Notes: a model not told the origin generated them from the letters alone. 64,000 nt of DNA from Phytohabitans suffuscus (GCF_011764565.1 NZ_AP022871.1:4464320-4528319); one strand, 5' to 3'. Positions 44,376 through 53,578 are shown, numbered from the stretch's first letter. A program made the numbers and translations.

Positions 44376-45326
44376 ATGGGCAAGAAGGTCACCGTCGTCG
44401 GCGCCGGCTTCTACGGCTCCACGACGGCGCAGCGGCTAGCCGAATACGACATCTTCGACACGGTTGTGCTCACCGACATCGTCGAGGGCAAGCCTGAGGG
44501 CCTCGCGCTCGACCTCAACCAGTCCCGGCCGATCGAGGGCTACGAGACCAAGGTCGTCGGGCAGACGACCGGCCCCAACGGCGAGGGCTACGACGCGATC
44601 GAGGGCTCGGACGTCGTCGTGATCACCGCCGGCCTGCCCCGCAAGCCGGGCATGAGCCGCATGGACCTGCTCGGCGTCAACGCCAGGATCGTGCGGCAGG
44701 TGTCGGAGAACGTCGCGAAGTACGCGCCGAACGCCGTCGTCATCGTGGTCTCCAACCCGCTCGACGAGATGACCGCGCTCGCCCAGATCGCCACCGGCTT
44801 CCCCAAGAACCGGGTGCTCGGCCAGGCCGGCATGCTCGACACCGCCCGCTTCAGCCACTTCGTCGCCGAGACGCTGGCCGTACCGGTCGCCTCGGTGCGG
44901 ACGCTGACGCTCGGCTCGCACGGCGACACGATGGTGCCGGTGCCCTCGAAGTGCACGGTCAACGGCAAGCCGCTCGCCGAGCTGCTCTCCGCCGACAAGG
45001 TCGAGGAGCTGGTCGTGCGCACCCGCAACGGCGGCGCCGAGGTCGTGGCGCTGCTCAAGACCGGCTCGGCGTACTACGCGCCGTCCGCGGCCGCCGCGCG
45101 CATGGCCCGCGCCGTGGCCGAGGACTCCGGCGCCGTACTCCCCGTCTGCGCGTGGGTCGACGGCGAGTACGGCATCTCCGGCGTCTACCTCGGCGTCGAG
45201 GCCTCGATCGGCGCGACCGGCGTCAAGCAGGTCGTCGAGACCGACCTCACCGAGTCGGAGCTGGCCGGCCTGAAGGAGGCCGCCGAGGCGGTCCGCGCCA
45301 AGCAGGCCGACGTCGCCACCCTCTAG
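44376..45326 (+). CDS. mdh: Malate dehydrogenase (LDH-like type)
   Basis: NAD-dependent malate to oxaloacetate, TCA cycle. I chose ATG 44376 (MGKKVTVVGAGFYGSTTAQR) with GGGAG before it. Rossmann motif GAGFYGS, substrate Arg patch GLPRKPGMSRMDLL, catalytic His in LTLGSHGDTMVPVP. 316 residues; it belongs to the MDH3/LDH-like group found in many actinomycetes rather than the cytosolic-type MDH of streptomycetes. The TAG stop lies in the CTAG at the left flank of a MITE. Confidence 0.95.
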   Translation: MGKKVTVVGAGFYGSTTAQRLAEYDIFDTVVLTDIVEGKPEGLALDLNQSRPIEGYETKVVGQTTGPNGEGYDAIEGSDVVVITAGLPRKPGMSRMDLLGVNARIVRQVSENVAKYAPNAVVIVVSNPLDEMTALAQIATGFPKNRVLGQAGMLDTARFSHFVAETLAVPVASVRTLTLGSHGDTMVPVPSKCTVNGKPLAELLSADKVEELVVRTRNGGAEVVALLKTGSAYYAPSAAAARMARAVAEDSGAVLPVCAWVDGEYGISGVYLGVEASIGATGVKQVVETDLTESELAGLKEAAEAVRAKQADVATL

Positions 45327-45489
45327 GGCGTGTTTCATAAGGGTCGGTCGAGCCGAGGCGAGGTCGAGGCGGCGTCCGGTGGTGCCGGGCGGAAGGTCGC
45401 ATACCGGTGTTGTATGTGGCCTTTCGTCCGGTGCCGCTGGTCGTCGTCTGGGCCCGCCGCAGGCCGGGCATGCCCTTATGAAACACGCC
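45327..45489. repeat. MITE-like element, long form A (copy M5, inverted)
   Basis: A 163-bp element, reverse complement of the copy at 2471-2633 with only scattered differences. Ends GGCGTGTTTCATAAGGG and its complement; both flanks are CTAG. The left CTAG holds the mdh stop; the right CTAG is shared with the next element. A central inverted motif (GCATACCGGTGTTGTATG) could form a second hairpin. Confidence 0.87.
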
Positions 45490-45493
45490 CTAG

Positions 45494-45653
45494 GGCCTGT
45501 ATCAAGTTCCTTGCCGGGCTGCGCCGGGCCCAGGTGGCGCCATGCGGCGTCGGGCGTAAGGCCGCATACGACACCGGTATGCGACCTTGCGCCCGCCACC
45601 ACCTGACGCCACCTGGACTCCGGCTCGCACCGACAAACTCTTTGATACAGGCC
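45494..45653. repeat. MITE-like element, long form B (copy M6)
   Basis: A 160-bp element, ends GGCCTGTATCAAG and TTTGATACAGGCC, flanked by CTAG on both sides. Same layout as form A with a related core (ACACCGGTATGCGACCTT) but different outer 30 bp. It abuts copy M5 with a single shared CTAG. Confidence 0.87.
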
Positions 45654-45658
45654 CTAGG

Positions 45659-45835
45659 GCCGACTGACCACTGAGATGCCCGGCCGCCCGGCTTCCACCA
45701 GGAACCGGGCGGCCGTTCGCACGGTCGGACCGAGGCCGGGTCGTCGAAGTCCGGCTTGAGGTCGCACACCCAGGTGCAGTGGCGGTCACCCGTGATCACC
45801 ACCGGGTTGTCCGCCTGTCCGGAGCCGAAGAACTG
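45659..45835 (-). pseudogene. Remnant of a PhoD-like alkaline phosphatase C-terminus
   Basis: Read on the minus strand from 45835, an open stretch encodes CQFFGSGQADNPVVITGDRH and CTWVCDLKPDFDDPAS, matching the metal-binding GDxH region of PhoD-type phosphatases. After a one-base frame change near 45720 it continues RTAARFLVEAGRPGISVV and a stop at the MITE flank, like a PhoD tail. The rest of the gene is absent, including the segment normally between these parts. The MITE pair next to it may be linked to the loss. Confidence 0.55.
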
Positions 45836-45863
45836 ACATTCGTGGATGCCAGTGAATTGCCCC

Positions 45864-46636
45864 TTACACCAGTACGAACGGCTCGCTCAGGTGTGGTGTG
45901 GCGAGGGTGATGCCCGCTTTCAACAGCTTCGTTCGGGAGTCCCGCGCCGTCTCCGGATCCATCTCGTGCGCGTACGGCGTCTCGGGGCCACGAGCTGCAC
46001 CATGTGTACCAAGAGATCGCCCGTGATGAGGGTCTGGCGCGAGCCGTACTCGACAAGCACTGACTGGTGCCCCGGCGTGTGGCCGGGCGTCGCGATCGCG
46101 GTGACCCCCGCGGCGATCGGGACATCGCCCTCGATGAGCCTGAGCTGGCCGGATTCGGTGAGCGGGCGGATCAGGCGGTCGCGCAGCTCCGGGCGGTCGA
46201 ACGCCTCCGCGTCGGCGCGCTGGAGCAGGTAGGTGGCGTTCGGGAAGTACGGCGTTCCGACCACCGCCCAGCCGATATGGTCGGTGTGCAGGTGGCTGAG
46301 GACGACCGTGTCGACGCCGGCGGGGTCGATGCCGGCGGCGGCCAGCTCCTCCGGCAGGCGACCGGGCACCGGTGCCCAGCTCGCCGCGAGCGAGTCCGCC
46401 GGCCCGATGCCGGTGTCGACGAGCGTCACCCGGTCGCCGTGGCGGACCGCGAAGCACCGGAAGCGCAGCAGCCACTGGCTGTCCGCCGTCACCGCGCCCG
46501 GGTCACGCTCGTCGGCCCGCGCCCACAGCTCGCGGTTGACCTGCGGAAACGCCTCTTGGCGCGGCTGAAAGAACGTGCCCTCGCCGTCGTGCAGCGCGAC
46601 GACCGTCAATGGGCCCAGGTCGTGGGTGACTGGCAT
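45864..46636 (-). pseudogene. Metallo-beta-lactamase-fold hydrolase, frameshifted
   Basis: Start ATG 46636. Zinc motif HLHTDHIGW in TVVLSHLHTDHIG, then ATPGHTPGHQSVLVEYGSRQ and LITGDLLVHMVQL. The frame breaks at the G4 run 45984-45987 (plus strand). Adding one base gives VAPETPYAHEMDPETARDSR and a natural end SEPFVLV at 45864. The restored protein is about 257 residues, like AHL-lactonase/glyoxalase-type members of the fold. Substrate unknown. Diverges from icd. Confidence 0.82.
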
Positions 46637-46662
46637 GCGGGGCAGTCTAGGCCGTGCAGTAC

Positions 46663-46680
46663 GCTCGTACTGCTAATAAC
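46663..46680. promoter_or_regulatory. Palindrome in the icd promoter region
   Basis: GCAGTACGCTCGTACTGC, a 7-bp inverted repeat with a 4-base centre, lies 25 bp before the icd start and 27 bp after the divergent start 46636. A TAATAA tract follows directly, which could be the -10 region. Candidate operator for either gene. Confidence 0.5.
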
Positions 46681-46704
46681 GTCCCGGAGAGGAGCGCCGG
46701 CTCG

Positions 46705-47919
46705 ATGGCGAAGATCAAAGTAGCGAACCCCGTTGTCGAGCTCGACGGCGACGAGATGACCCGGATCATCTGGAAGCAGATTCGGGAGCAGCTGATCCTG
46801 CCTTACCTCGATGTCGAGCTCGAGTACTACGACCTCTCGATCCAGTACCGCGACGAGACCGACGACCAGGTCACCGTCGACGCGGCCAACGCCATCAAGC
46901 GCCACGGCGTGGGCGTCAAGTGCGCCACCATCACGCCCGACGAGGCGCGGGTGGAGGAGTTCGGCCTCAAGAAGATGTGGCGCTCGCCCAACGGCACCAT
47001 CCGTAACATCCTCGGCGGCGTCGTCTTCCGCGAGCCGATCATCATGTCCAACGTGCCGCGCCTCGTGCCCGGCTGGACCAAGCCCATCATCATCGGCCGG
47101 CACGCCCACGGCGACCAGTACAAGGCCACCGACTTCGTGGTGCCCGGCCCCGGCACGGTGACCATCACGTACACGCCCGATGACGGCGGTGCGCCGATGG
47201 AGTTCGACGTGGCGAAGTTCCCCGGCGGCGGCATCGCGATGGGCATGTACAACTTCGACGACTCGATCCGCGACTTCGCCCGCGCCTCGTTCCGCTACGG
47301 CCTGGACCGCGGCTACCCGGTCTACCTCTCCACCAAGAACACGATCCTCAAGGCGTACGACGGCCGCTTCAAGGACCTGTTCGCCGAGGTGTTCGAGAGC
47401 GAGTTCAAGGACCAGTTCGCGGCGGCCGGCCTCACGTACGAGCACCGCCTGATCGACGACATGGTCGCGGCGGCGCTGAAGTGGGAGGGCGGCTTCGTGT
47501 GGGCCGCCAAGAACTACGACGGCGACGTGCAGTCCGACACGGTGGCGCAGGGCTTCGGCTCGCTGGGCCTGATGACCTCGGTGCTGATGACGCCCGACGG
47601 CCGGACCGTCGAGGCCGAGGCGGCGCACGGCACGGTCACCCGGCACTACCGGCAGTGGCAGAAGGGCGAGAAGACCTCGACCAACCCGATCGCCTCGATC
47701 TTCGCCTGGACCCGGGGCCTGGCCCACCGCGGCAAGCTGGACGGCACGCCGGCGGTCGCCGAGTTCGCCGACAAGCTGGAGCAGGTCTGCGTCGAGACCG
47801 TCGAGGGCGGCCAGATGACCAAGGACCTGGCCCTGCTCATCTCGCGCGACGCCCCGTGGCTGACCACCGACGAGTTCATGAACGCGCTGGACCAGAACCT
47901 GTCCAAGAAGCTCGCCTGA
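46705..47919 (+). CDS. icd: Isocitrate dehydrogenase (NADP-dependent, dimeric type)
   Basis: Oxidises isocitrate to 2-oxoglutarate. I chose ATG 46705 (MAKIKVANPVVELDGDEMTR) with GGAG upstream. Substrate loop WRSPNGTIRNILGGVVFREP, metal-binding LIDDMVAAALKWEGGFVWAA, NADP site EAAHGTVTRHYRQWQKGE. 404 residues; this is the short eukaryote-like dimeric class, not the long monomeric enzyme of many actinobacteria. Together with mdh and sucCD it makes this window rich in TCA-cycle genes. Confidence 0.97.
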   Translation: MAKIKVANPVVELDGDEMTRIIWKQIREQLILPYLDVELEYYDLSIQYRDETDDQVTVDAANAIKRHGVGVKCATITPDEARVEEFGLKKMWRSPNGTIRNILGGVVFREPIIMSNVPRLVPGWTKPIIIGRHAHGDQYKATDFVVPGPGTVTITYTPDDGGAPMEFDVAKFPGGGIAMGMYNFDDSIRDFARASFRYGLDRGYPVYLSTKNTILKAYDGRFKDLFAEVFESEFKDQFAAAGLTYEHRLIDDMVAAALKWEGGFVWAAKNYDGDVQSDTVAQGFGSLGLMTSVLMTPDGRTVEAEAAHGTVTRHYRQWQKGEKTSTNPIASIFAWTRGLAHRGKLDGTPAVAEFADKLEQVCVETVEGGQMTKDLALLISRDAPWLTTDEFMNALDQNLSKKLA

Positions 47920-48252
47920 GGTCTCGCCGCCCGCCCGCATGCCCCTCCTCGGCCGTTCGCGACGGTCGGAGAGGGGCATCGTGCGTGTGCCGAGAAATGG
48001 GGCGCGGGGGCCCGGGACAGGACCCCCGCTGGGAAGGGACGGCAGGCTGTTCGCCACAGCCGTAAGACCGACGGCCGGCGCGGTGGGCGGCCATGACCGG
48101 CGATCTTGCTGGACGTGACTGGCACCACGTCCATCAGTACTTCTAACGACCCCGTCGATCCCGGGTGACGGTCACCTCGGTCAGGGAAACGGGGACGGGT
48201 GGCCGGCGTGCGGTACTGTTCGATTCTGTTTAGTTACGTTGAGAGGAGGCCG
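47920..48252. other. Intergenic region icd-deoR
   Basis: 333 bp without a gene. It holds the icd terminator hairpin (47939-47979) and, near the right end, the deoR promoter zone with an A/T-rich tract (GATTCTGTTTAGTTACG) before the GAGAGGAGG ribosome-binding site. The middle shows nothing I can name. Confidence 0.4.
47939..47979 (+). terminator. Terminator after icd
   Basis: ATGCCCCTCCTCGGCCG pairs, with two mismatches, with CGGTCGGAGAGGGGCAT across a 7-base loop, starting 19 bp after the stop codon. Confidence 0.7.
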
Positions 48253-49019
48253 ATGCTCGCGCCGCAGCGCCAGGCCGCGATCCTGGACCGGGTCCGGGCC
48301 ACCGGTGGGGTCCGGGTCAGCGACCTGGCCGCCGAGTTCGGCGTCTCCGACATGACGATCCGCCGCGACCTGGAGGCGCTCGCCGACCGCGGCCTGCTCG
48401 CCAAGGTGCACGGCGGCGCCACCTCCATGCGCCCCGGCTCCACCGACGAGCCGGGCTTCGCGGCCAAGTCCATCCGGCAGCGGGCGGAGAAGGCCGCCAT
48501 CGCGGTCCGGGCCGCGCAGCTGGTCACCCCCGGCACGGCGGTCGCGCTTTCCGCGGGTACCACCACGGCGGAGCTGGCCCAGCGCCTCGTCGACGTGCCC
48601 GAGCTGACCGTGGTGACCAACTCGATCCCGGTCGCCGACGTCTTCTACCGCGCCGGCCGGCCGGACCAGACCGTGGTGCTGACCGGCGGGGTGCGCACCC
48701 CGTCCGACGCGCTCGTCGGGCCGGTCGCGCTCGCCGCGATCCGCTCACTCCACCTGGACTTCCTCTTCCTGGGCGTGCACGGGATGAGCGAGCGCGCCGG
48801 CTTCACCACGCCCAACCTGATGGAGGCGGACACCAACCGGGCCCTGGTCGCCGCCGCCAAGCGCCTGGTGGTGCTGGCCGATCACACCAAGTGGGGCACG
48901 GTCGGCATCTCCTCCATGGCCGAGCTGTCCGAGGCCCACGTCGTGGTGACCGACGCCGGCCTGCCCGCGCCCGCCCGGGCCACCCTGACCGAGCACGTCG
49001 AGGAGTTGGTGATCGTCCC

Positions 49020-49023
<4 letters not shown>
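48253..49023 (+). CDS. DeoR-family transcriptional regulator of sugar metabolism
   Basis: I chose ATG 48253 (MLAPQRQAAILDRVRATGGV), 3 nt after a strong GAGAGGAGG. N-terminal DeoR helix-turn-helix (VSDLAAEFGVSDMTIRRDLE), then the sugar-phosphate sensor domain (ALSAGTTTAELAQRL, FLFLGVHGMSERAGFTTPN). 256 residues. The stop overlaps the galT start, so it probably controls galactose use in response to a sugar phosphate. Confidence 0.92.
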
Positions 49024-50065
<1,042 letters not shown>

Positions 50066-50077
50066 CCTTCCCGGCGA

Positions 50078-50096
50078 TATAAGTATTGCTTATACT
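50078..50096 (+). promoter_or_regulatory. Operator palindrome and -10 element of the toxin-antitoxin operon
   Basis: TATAAG-TATTG-CTTATA (50078-50094) is a perfect palindrome overlapping TATACT (50091-50096), which lies 6 bp before the GTG at 50103. This suggests a leaderless transcript repressed by the antitoxin bound to the palindrome. Confidence 0.6.
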
Positions 50097-50102
50097 GGCT
50101 GA

Positions 50103-50468
50103 GTGTGGGAGATCCGGCTCCACCCGGAGGTCGAGTCTTGGTTCCTCGATCTTTGTCGTACGGATTCGGCGAGCGCGGATCTCGTCGCCGAGGCGATTGA
50201 CCTCCTCGCGGAGTTCGGTCCCGCACTCGGTCGTCCATTGGTCGATCGCCTCAAGAGCAGCAGGTATCACCACATGAAGGAGCTGCGGCCGGGGTCCGCT
50301 GGAGCGAGCGAGATGCGTCTGATCTTTGCGTTCGATCCGGCGCGGGAGGCGATCTTCCTTGCGGCGGGAGACAAGGCCGGGCGTTGGCAGAGTTGGTACA
50401 AGACAGCGATTCCACTGGCAGACGCCCGCCTCGCGGAGCACCTGGCATCGCTGAAGGAGGAGCAATGA
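50103..50468 (+). CDS. HigB/RelE-like toxin (phage Gp49-like family)
   Basis: 121 residues, GTG start. WEIRLHPEVESWFLDLCR and PLVDRLKSSRYHHMKELRPG, then EMRLIFAFDPAREAIFLAAG and KAGRWQSWYK, the usual pattern of ribosome-dependent mRNA interferases of the Gp49 type. The toxin gene comes first, as in higBA. Stop overlaps the antitoxin start by ATGA. The GC content is lower than in the neighbours, which hints at mobility. Confidence 0.88.
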   Translation: MWEIRLHPEVESWFLDLCRTDSASADLVAEAIDLLAEFGPALGRPLVDRLKSSRYHHMKELRPGSAGASEMRLIFAFDPAREAIFLAAGDKAGRWQSWYKTAIPLADARLAEHLASLKEEQ

Positions 50469-50791
50469 GCACCAACTGGCGCGATGTCACGGCCAAGGCG
50501 CGGGCGAACGATCCAGAGTGGGACAGCGCCGAACGTGTCGACCGGCGCGCCAAGATGCGCCAAGAGATGCTCGCCTCCGTGAGCGGGGCTCAACTCGCCG
50601 AAATCCGCAAGCAACTCGGTCTGACCCAGGCGCAGCTCGCTGAGGCCACCGGCCTGTCGCAGGCCCGCGTCAGCCAGATCGAAAACGGCGGCGTCACAAG
50701 CCTGGAGACCTTGCGGGTGTACGTGGCCGGGTTGGGCGGCCACCTGGAAATCATCGCCCACATCGGCAACATCCAGCTGAACGTGGCCTGA
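50465..50791 (+). CDS. HigA-like antitoxin, XRE family
   Basis: 108 residues. Helix-turn-helix in the C-terminal half (IRKQLGLTQAQLAEATGLSQ, then ARVSQIENGG), N-terminal helical part likely binds toxin (KARANDPEWDSAERVDRRAK). Ends with a beta hairpin (GHLEIIAHIGNIQLNVA) typical of this family. It should neutralise the toxin and repress the operon at the palindrome upstream. Confidence 0.88.
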   Translation: MSTNWRDVTAKARANDPEWDSAERVDRRAKMRQEMLASVSGAQLAEIRKQLGLTQAQLAEATGLSQARVSQIENGGVTSLETLRVYVAGLGGHLEIIAHIGNIQLNVA

Positions 50792-50874
50792 GGCGCGTCC
50801 GGGTACTCGGGCTGATCTTGTCGGGCGGGGTGACGGCGGCGGTCAACACCTGGAATCCTGTCGTACCCGGGGCC

Positions 50875-50880
50875 TAGATT
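50875..50880 (+). promoter_or_regulatory. -10 element of a leaderless hydrolase mRNA
   Basis: TAGATT lies 6 bp before GTG 50887 and no ribosome-binding site is visible, which fits transcription starting at or next to the start codon. Confidence 0.5.
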
Positions 50881-50886
50881 CAGGGC

Positions 50887-51717
50887 GTGGATCTGCGCAT
50901 AGCGGTCGGCGACGGCGTTCACCTGCGGGTGCGCCGGCACGACGGAGCGCGCGAGCCGTCCTTTCTCCTCGTGCACGGCCTCGCGTCCAACGCGCTGCTC
51001 TGGGACGAGGTGGCCGCGGAGCTGGCCAGGGCCGGCCACGGGTCCTACGCGGTCGACCTGCGCGGCCACGGCGAGTCCGACCTGCCCGACACCGGCTTCG
51101 ACACGGCCACGGCCGCCGCCGACCTGGCGGCCGTGGCGACCGCGCTGGAGTTGGCCGACCTGGTGGTGGTCGGGCAGTCCTGGGGTGGCAACGTCGTGGT
51201 CCGGCTCGCCGCCGAGCATCCCGCGCTGGTAAGGGCGCTCGCGCTGGTCGACGGCGGGTGGATCGACCTGACCGCCCAGTTCGACACCTGGGAGGAGTGC
51301 GAGACCGCGCTGCGCCCGCCCGACCTCGACGGGCTGCGGGCCGACCAGCTGCGCGACTCCCTGCGGCGGGCGCACCCCGACTGGTCGCCGGCCGCGGTCG
51401 AGGCGACGGCGGCAAACCTGCGGGTCCACCCTGACGGCACGGTGAGCCGGCGGCTGCCGGTCCCGCGCCACATGGAGATCGTCCGCGACATGTGGGACGA
51501 CCCGCCGCAGCGGTTCTACCCGGCGCTGGCGATGCCGGTGCTGCTCGTGCCGGCCGTGCCCGACGACCCCGAGCGGGCGGCGCGCACCCGGGCGCGGGTC
51601 GGCGCCGCGGCCCGGGCGCTGGCCGGCGCCGCCATCCGGGAATACCCGGGTGGCGACCACGACCTGCACGCGCAGCACCCGCGCGAGCTGGCGGCCGACC
51701 TGCTGAGGTTGGCGTGA
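50887..51717 (+). CDS. Alpha/beta-fold hydrolase
   Basis: Starts GTG 50887. Oxyanion-hole segment FLLVHGLASNALLWDEVA, YAVDLRGHGESD, nucleophile elbow VVVGQSWGGNVVVRLAAEHP (Ser), acid LLVPAVPDDPE and His in GGDHDLHAQHP. 276 residues. Substrate unknown; the fold covers esterases, lactonases and haloperoxidases. Stop overlaps the next start by GTGA, so the two are probably cotranslated. Confidence 0.88.
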   Translation: MDLRIAVGDGVHLRVRRHDGAREPSFLLVHGLASNALLWDEVAAELARAGHGSYAVDLRGHGESDLPDTGFDTATAAADLAAVATALELADLVVVGQSWGGNVVVRLAAEHPALVRALALVDGGWIDLTAQFDTWEECETALRPPDLDGLRADQLRDSLRRAHPDWSPAAVEATAANLRVHPDGTVSRRLPVPRHMEIVRDMWDDPPQRFYPALAMPVLLVPAVPDDPERAARTRARVGAAARALAGAAIREYPGGDHDLHAQHPRELAADLLRLA

Positions 51718-52943
51718 GCGGCCTCCTGGTGATCATGGGGTCGGGTGAGACCGCGCCGACGATGGTCAAGCCCCACCGGGCGATCCTGGAGCGGGTCGGC
51801 GAGCGGCGGGCCGTGCTGCTCGACACGCCGTACGGGTTCCAGTCCAACGCCGACGACATCTCGGCCCGCGCGGTCGGCTACTTCGCGGCGAGCGTGGGCC
51901 GGCGGATCGACGTGCTCTCCTGGCGCCGCCCGCCCGCCGACACGCTGGAGCGGGAGCGGGCGCTGACCACGCTCCGCGAGGCGGGTTGGGTGTTCGCCGG
52001 TCCGGGCAGCCCGACGTACGCGTTGCGCCAGTGGCGGGACACCGCCGTGCCCGACCTGATCGCGGCCAAGCTGCGCGACGGCGGCGTGGTCTGCTTCGCC
52101 AGCGCGGCGGCGCTGACGCTGGGCAGCCACGCCATCCCGGTGTACGAGATCTACAAGGCCGGCATCGAGCCCCACTGGGTGCCCGGGCTCGACCTGGTCT
52201 CGTCGCTGTTCGGCTTCCCCGTCGTGATCATCCCGCACTACGACAACGCCGAGGGCGGCCACCACGACACCCGCTTCTGCTACCTGGGCGAGGGGCGGCT
52301 GACCGCGCTGGAGGCCGAGCTGCCCGGCGAGACGCTGATCCTCGGCGTCGATGAGCACACGGCGGTCCTCTTCGACCTCGCCGCGGGCACGGCCTCGGTG
52401 CTGGGCAACGGGTGCCTCACGATCCGCCGGCGCGGCCAGAGCACGGTCCACCCGTCCGGCTCGGTGATGGGCATCGCGACGCTGGTCTCCGGTGGCGCCC
52501 CGGCGGCCCCGAGCGTGCCCGCGGCGCCGAGCGAAGCCCAGGCCGCCCCGGTGCCCGAGTCGTCGCTCAAGGCTGCGGCCGACGCGCTGGAGGCCCGTTT
52601 CGACGCCGCGCTCGCCGCGCGTGACGTCGACGTCTGCGTGGCGGCGATCCTCGACCTGGAGCAGGTCATGGTCGACTGGGCGGCCGACACCAACGTCTCC
52701 GACGAGGGCGAGCAGGCCCGCGCGCTGCTCCGCTCGATGGTCGTGCGCCTCGGCGAGGTCGCCCAGGCCGGCGCCCGCGACCCGCGCGAGGTGCTCGGGC
52801 CGTACGTGTCGCTGCTGCTGGAGCTGCGCGCCAGCGCCCGCGCCGCGCGCGACTTCGCCACCTCCGACCAGATCCGCGACCGCCTCGCCGCCGCCGGCGT
52901 CGAGGTCCGCGACACCCCAACCGGCCCCGACTGGTCCCTCTAG
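51714..52943 (+). CDS. Fusion: S51/cyanophycinase-like domain with CysRS-type C-terminal domain
   Basis: I chose GTG 51714 (MSGLLVIMGSGETAPTMVKP), in the GTGA overlap. Residues 1-255 look like a type 1 glutamine-amidotransferase-like/S51 fold: MGSGETAPTM, WVFAGPGSPTYALRQWRDT, VCFASAAALTLGSHAIPVYE (Ser in the nucleophile region), VIIPHYDNAEGGHHDTRFCY. An Ala/Pro-rich linker (262-285) leads to a helical domain (LEARFDAALAARDVDVCVAA, then ARAARDFATSDQIRDRLAAA and VEVRDTPTGPDWSL) that matches the CysS/YqeB anticodon-binding C-terminus. 409 residues. The function of the fusion is unknown. Confidence 0.82.
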   Translation: MSGLLVIMGSGETAPTMVKPHRAILERVGERRAVLLDTPYGFQSNADDISARAVGYFAASVGRRIDVLSWRRPPADTLERERALTTLREAGWVFAGPGSPTYALRQWRDTAVPDLIAAKLRDGGVVCFASAAALTLGSHAIPVYEIYKAGIEPHWVPGLDLVSSLFGFPVVIIPHYDNAEGGHHDTRFCYLGEGRLTALEAELPGETLILGVDEHTAVLFDLAAGTASVLGNGCLTIRRRGQSTVHPSGSVMGIATLVSGGAPAAPSVPAAPSEAQAAPVPESSLKAAADALEARFDAALAARDVDVCVAAILDLEQVMVDWAADTNVSDEGEQARALLRSMVVRLGEVAQAGARDPREVLGPYVSLLLELRASARAARDFATSDQIRDRLAAAGVEVRDTPTGPDWSL

Positions 52944-53008
52944 CCAGCTTTCGCGGTCAGGGTTGAGCGGATGGCTAGGCGGTCGGGGTCGCGCGTGCGG
53001 CGGTGTTG

Positions 53009-53057
53009 GCGCCGAAGTCGCCTGGGTTGTCGTCGTTGGTCAGCTGATCGTGGACGG
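53009..53057 (+). repeat. Extragenic mosaic block (family D), copy 2
   Basis: GGCGCCGAAGTCGCCTGG, then TTGTCGTCGTTGGTCAGC and TGATCGTGGACG, parallel to 10830-10885. Confidence 0.45.
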
Positions 53058-53066
53058 CGGTTGCCG

Positions 53067-53134
53067 TGTGAGGGCGGCTCGCGTCCATGATCAGCCGGAA
53101 CCGGTCCCTCGGGCCCTGCGCCGGGCGGGCAAAT
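53067..53134 (+). repeat. Extragenic mosaic block (family E), copy 2
   Basis: TGTGAGGGCGGCTCGCGTC, then ATCAGCCGGAACCGGTCCCT and GGGCGGGCAAAT; matches 29185-29252. Confidence 0.65.
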
Positions 53135-53217
53135 TGGGCGGAAAGCGGTCGGCGCCAGCTCGGGGGAGCGACCGGGAGGGCTTCCGGCTCGTCCTCACTG
53201 GCTGGCTGAGGCCCCGA

Positions 53218-53263
53218 TCACCCAGATGAGGAGAACAAACCAGGCGAATTCGCCGCCGCCACC
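53218..53263 (-). repeat. Extragenic mosaic block (family D), copy 3
   Basis: On the minus strand: GGCGGCGAATTCGCCTGG, TTTGTTCTCCTCATCTGG and GTGATCG, parallel to 10830-10885. Confidence 0.45.
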
Positions 53264-53296
53264 ATCCTGCCCTCGAACGCGCGGCCCCCGGCAACG

Positions 53297-53344
53297 GATC
53301 GTGGTATGAAACTGCCCCCAGAGGGGCGGATCCGTACCACGATC
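53297..53344. repeat. REP-like palindrome (hairpin family C), copy 2
   Basis: GATCGTGGTA ... CTGCCCCC-loop-GGGGCGG ... TACCACGATC. The two arms and the ATGAAACTGCCCCC core match the hairpin at 10668-10715 with few changes. Confidence 0.7.
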
Positions 53345-53484
53345 ACCGAAACCGACGCCCCCGTCGCCACATCGGCGCGGACAGACCGGCGGAAGCACGG
53401 TGGTCACTGTGGGCAGCCTCGAACCCTGACCCCGGAGGGTCTCTGTCTCTAGCCAGCCGTGCCCGCGGGTCAAGCCCAGGTGGG

Positions 53485-53578
53485 GTTGTGAACCGCGGAC
53501 GGTGAGGCCGCGGGAGCAACGGTCCGGACCGGCGCGGACATCGCGGTAGCTCAGATCTCTTCGGGTCTGGATCCTGGC
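53485..53578 (+). repeat. Extragenic mosaic block (family B), copy 3
   Basis: GTTGTGAACCGCGGACGGTG, GCGGGAGCAACGGTCCGGAC, GCGGACATCGCGGTAGCTCA and GATCTCTTCGGGTCTGG. Ends within 3 bp of the stop of the redoxin gene. Confidence 0.7.

Noticed and set aside
45330..45674. Open reading frame across the two MITEs
   Set aside because: It reads through inverted repeats in both orientations and has no similarity to a protein family.
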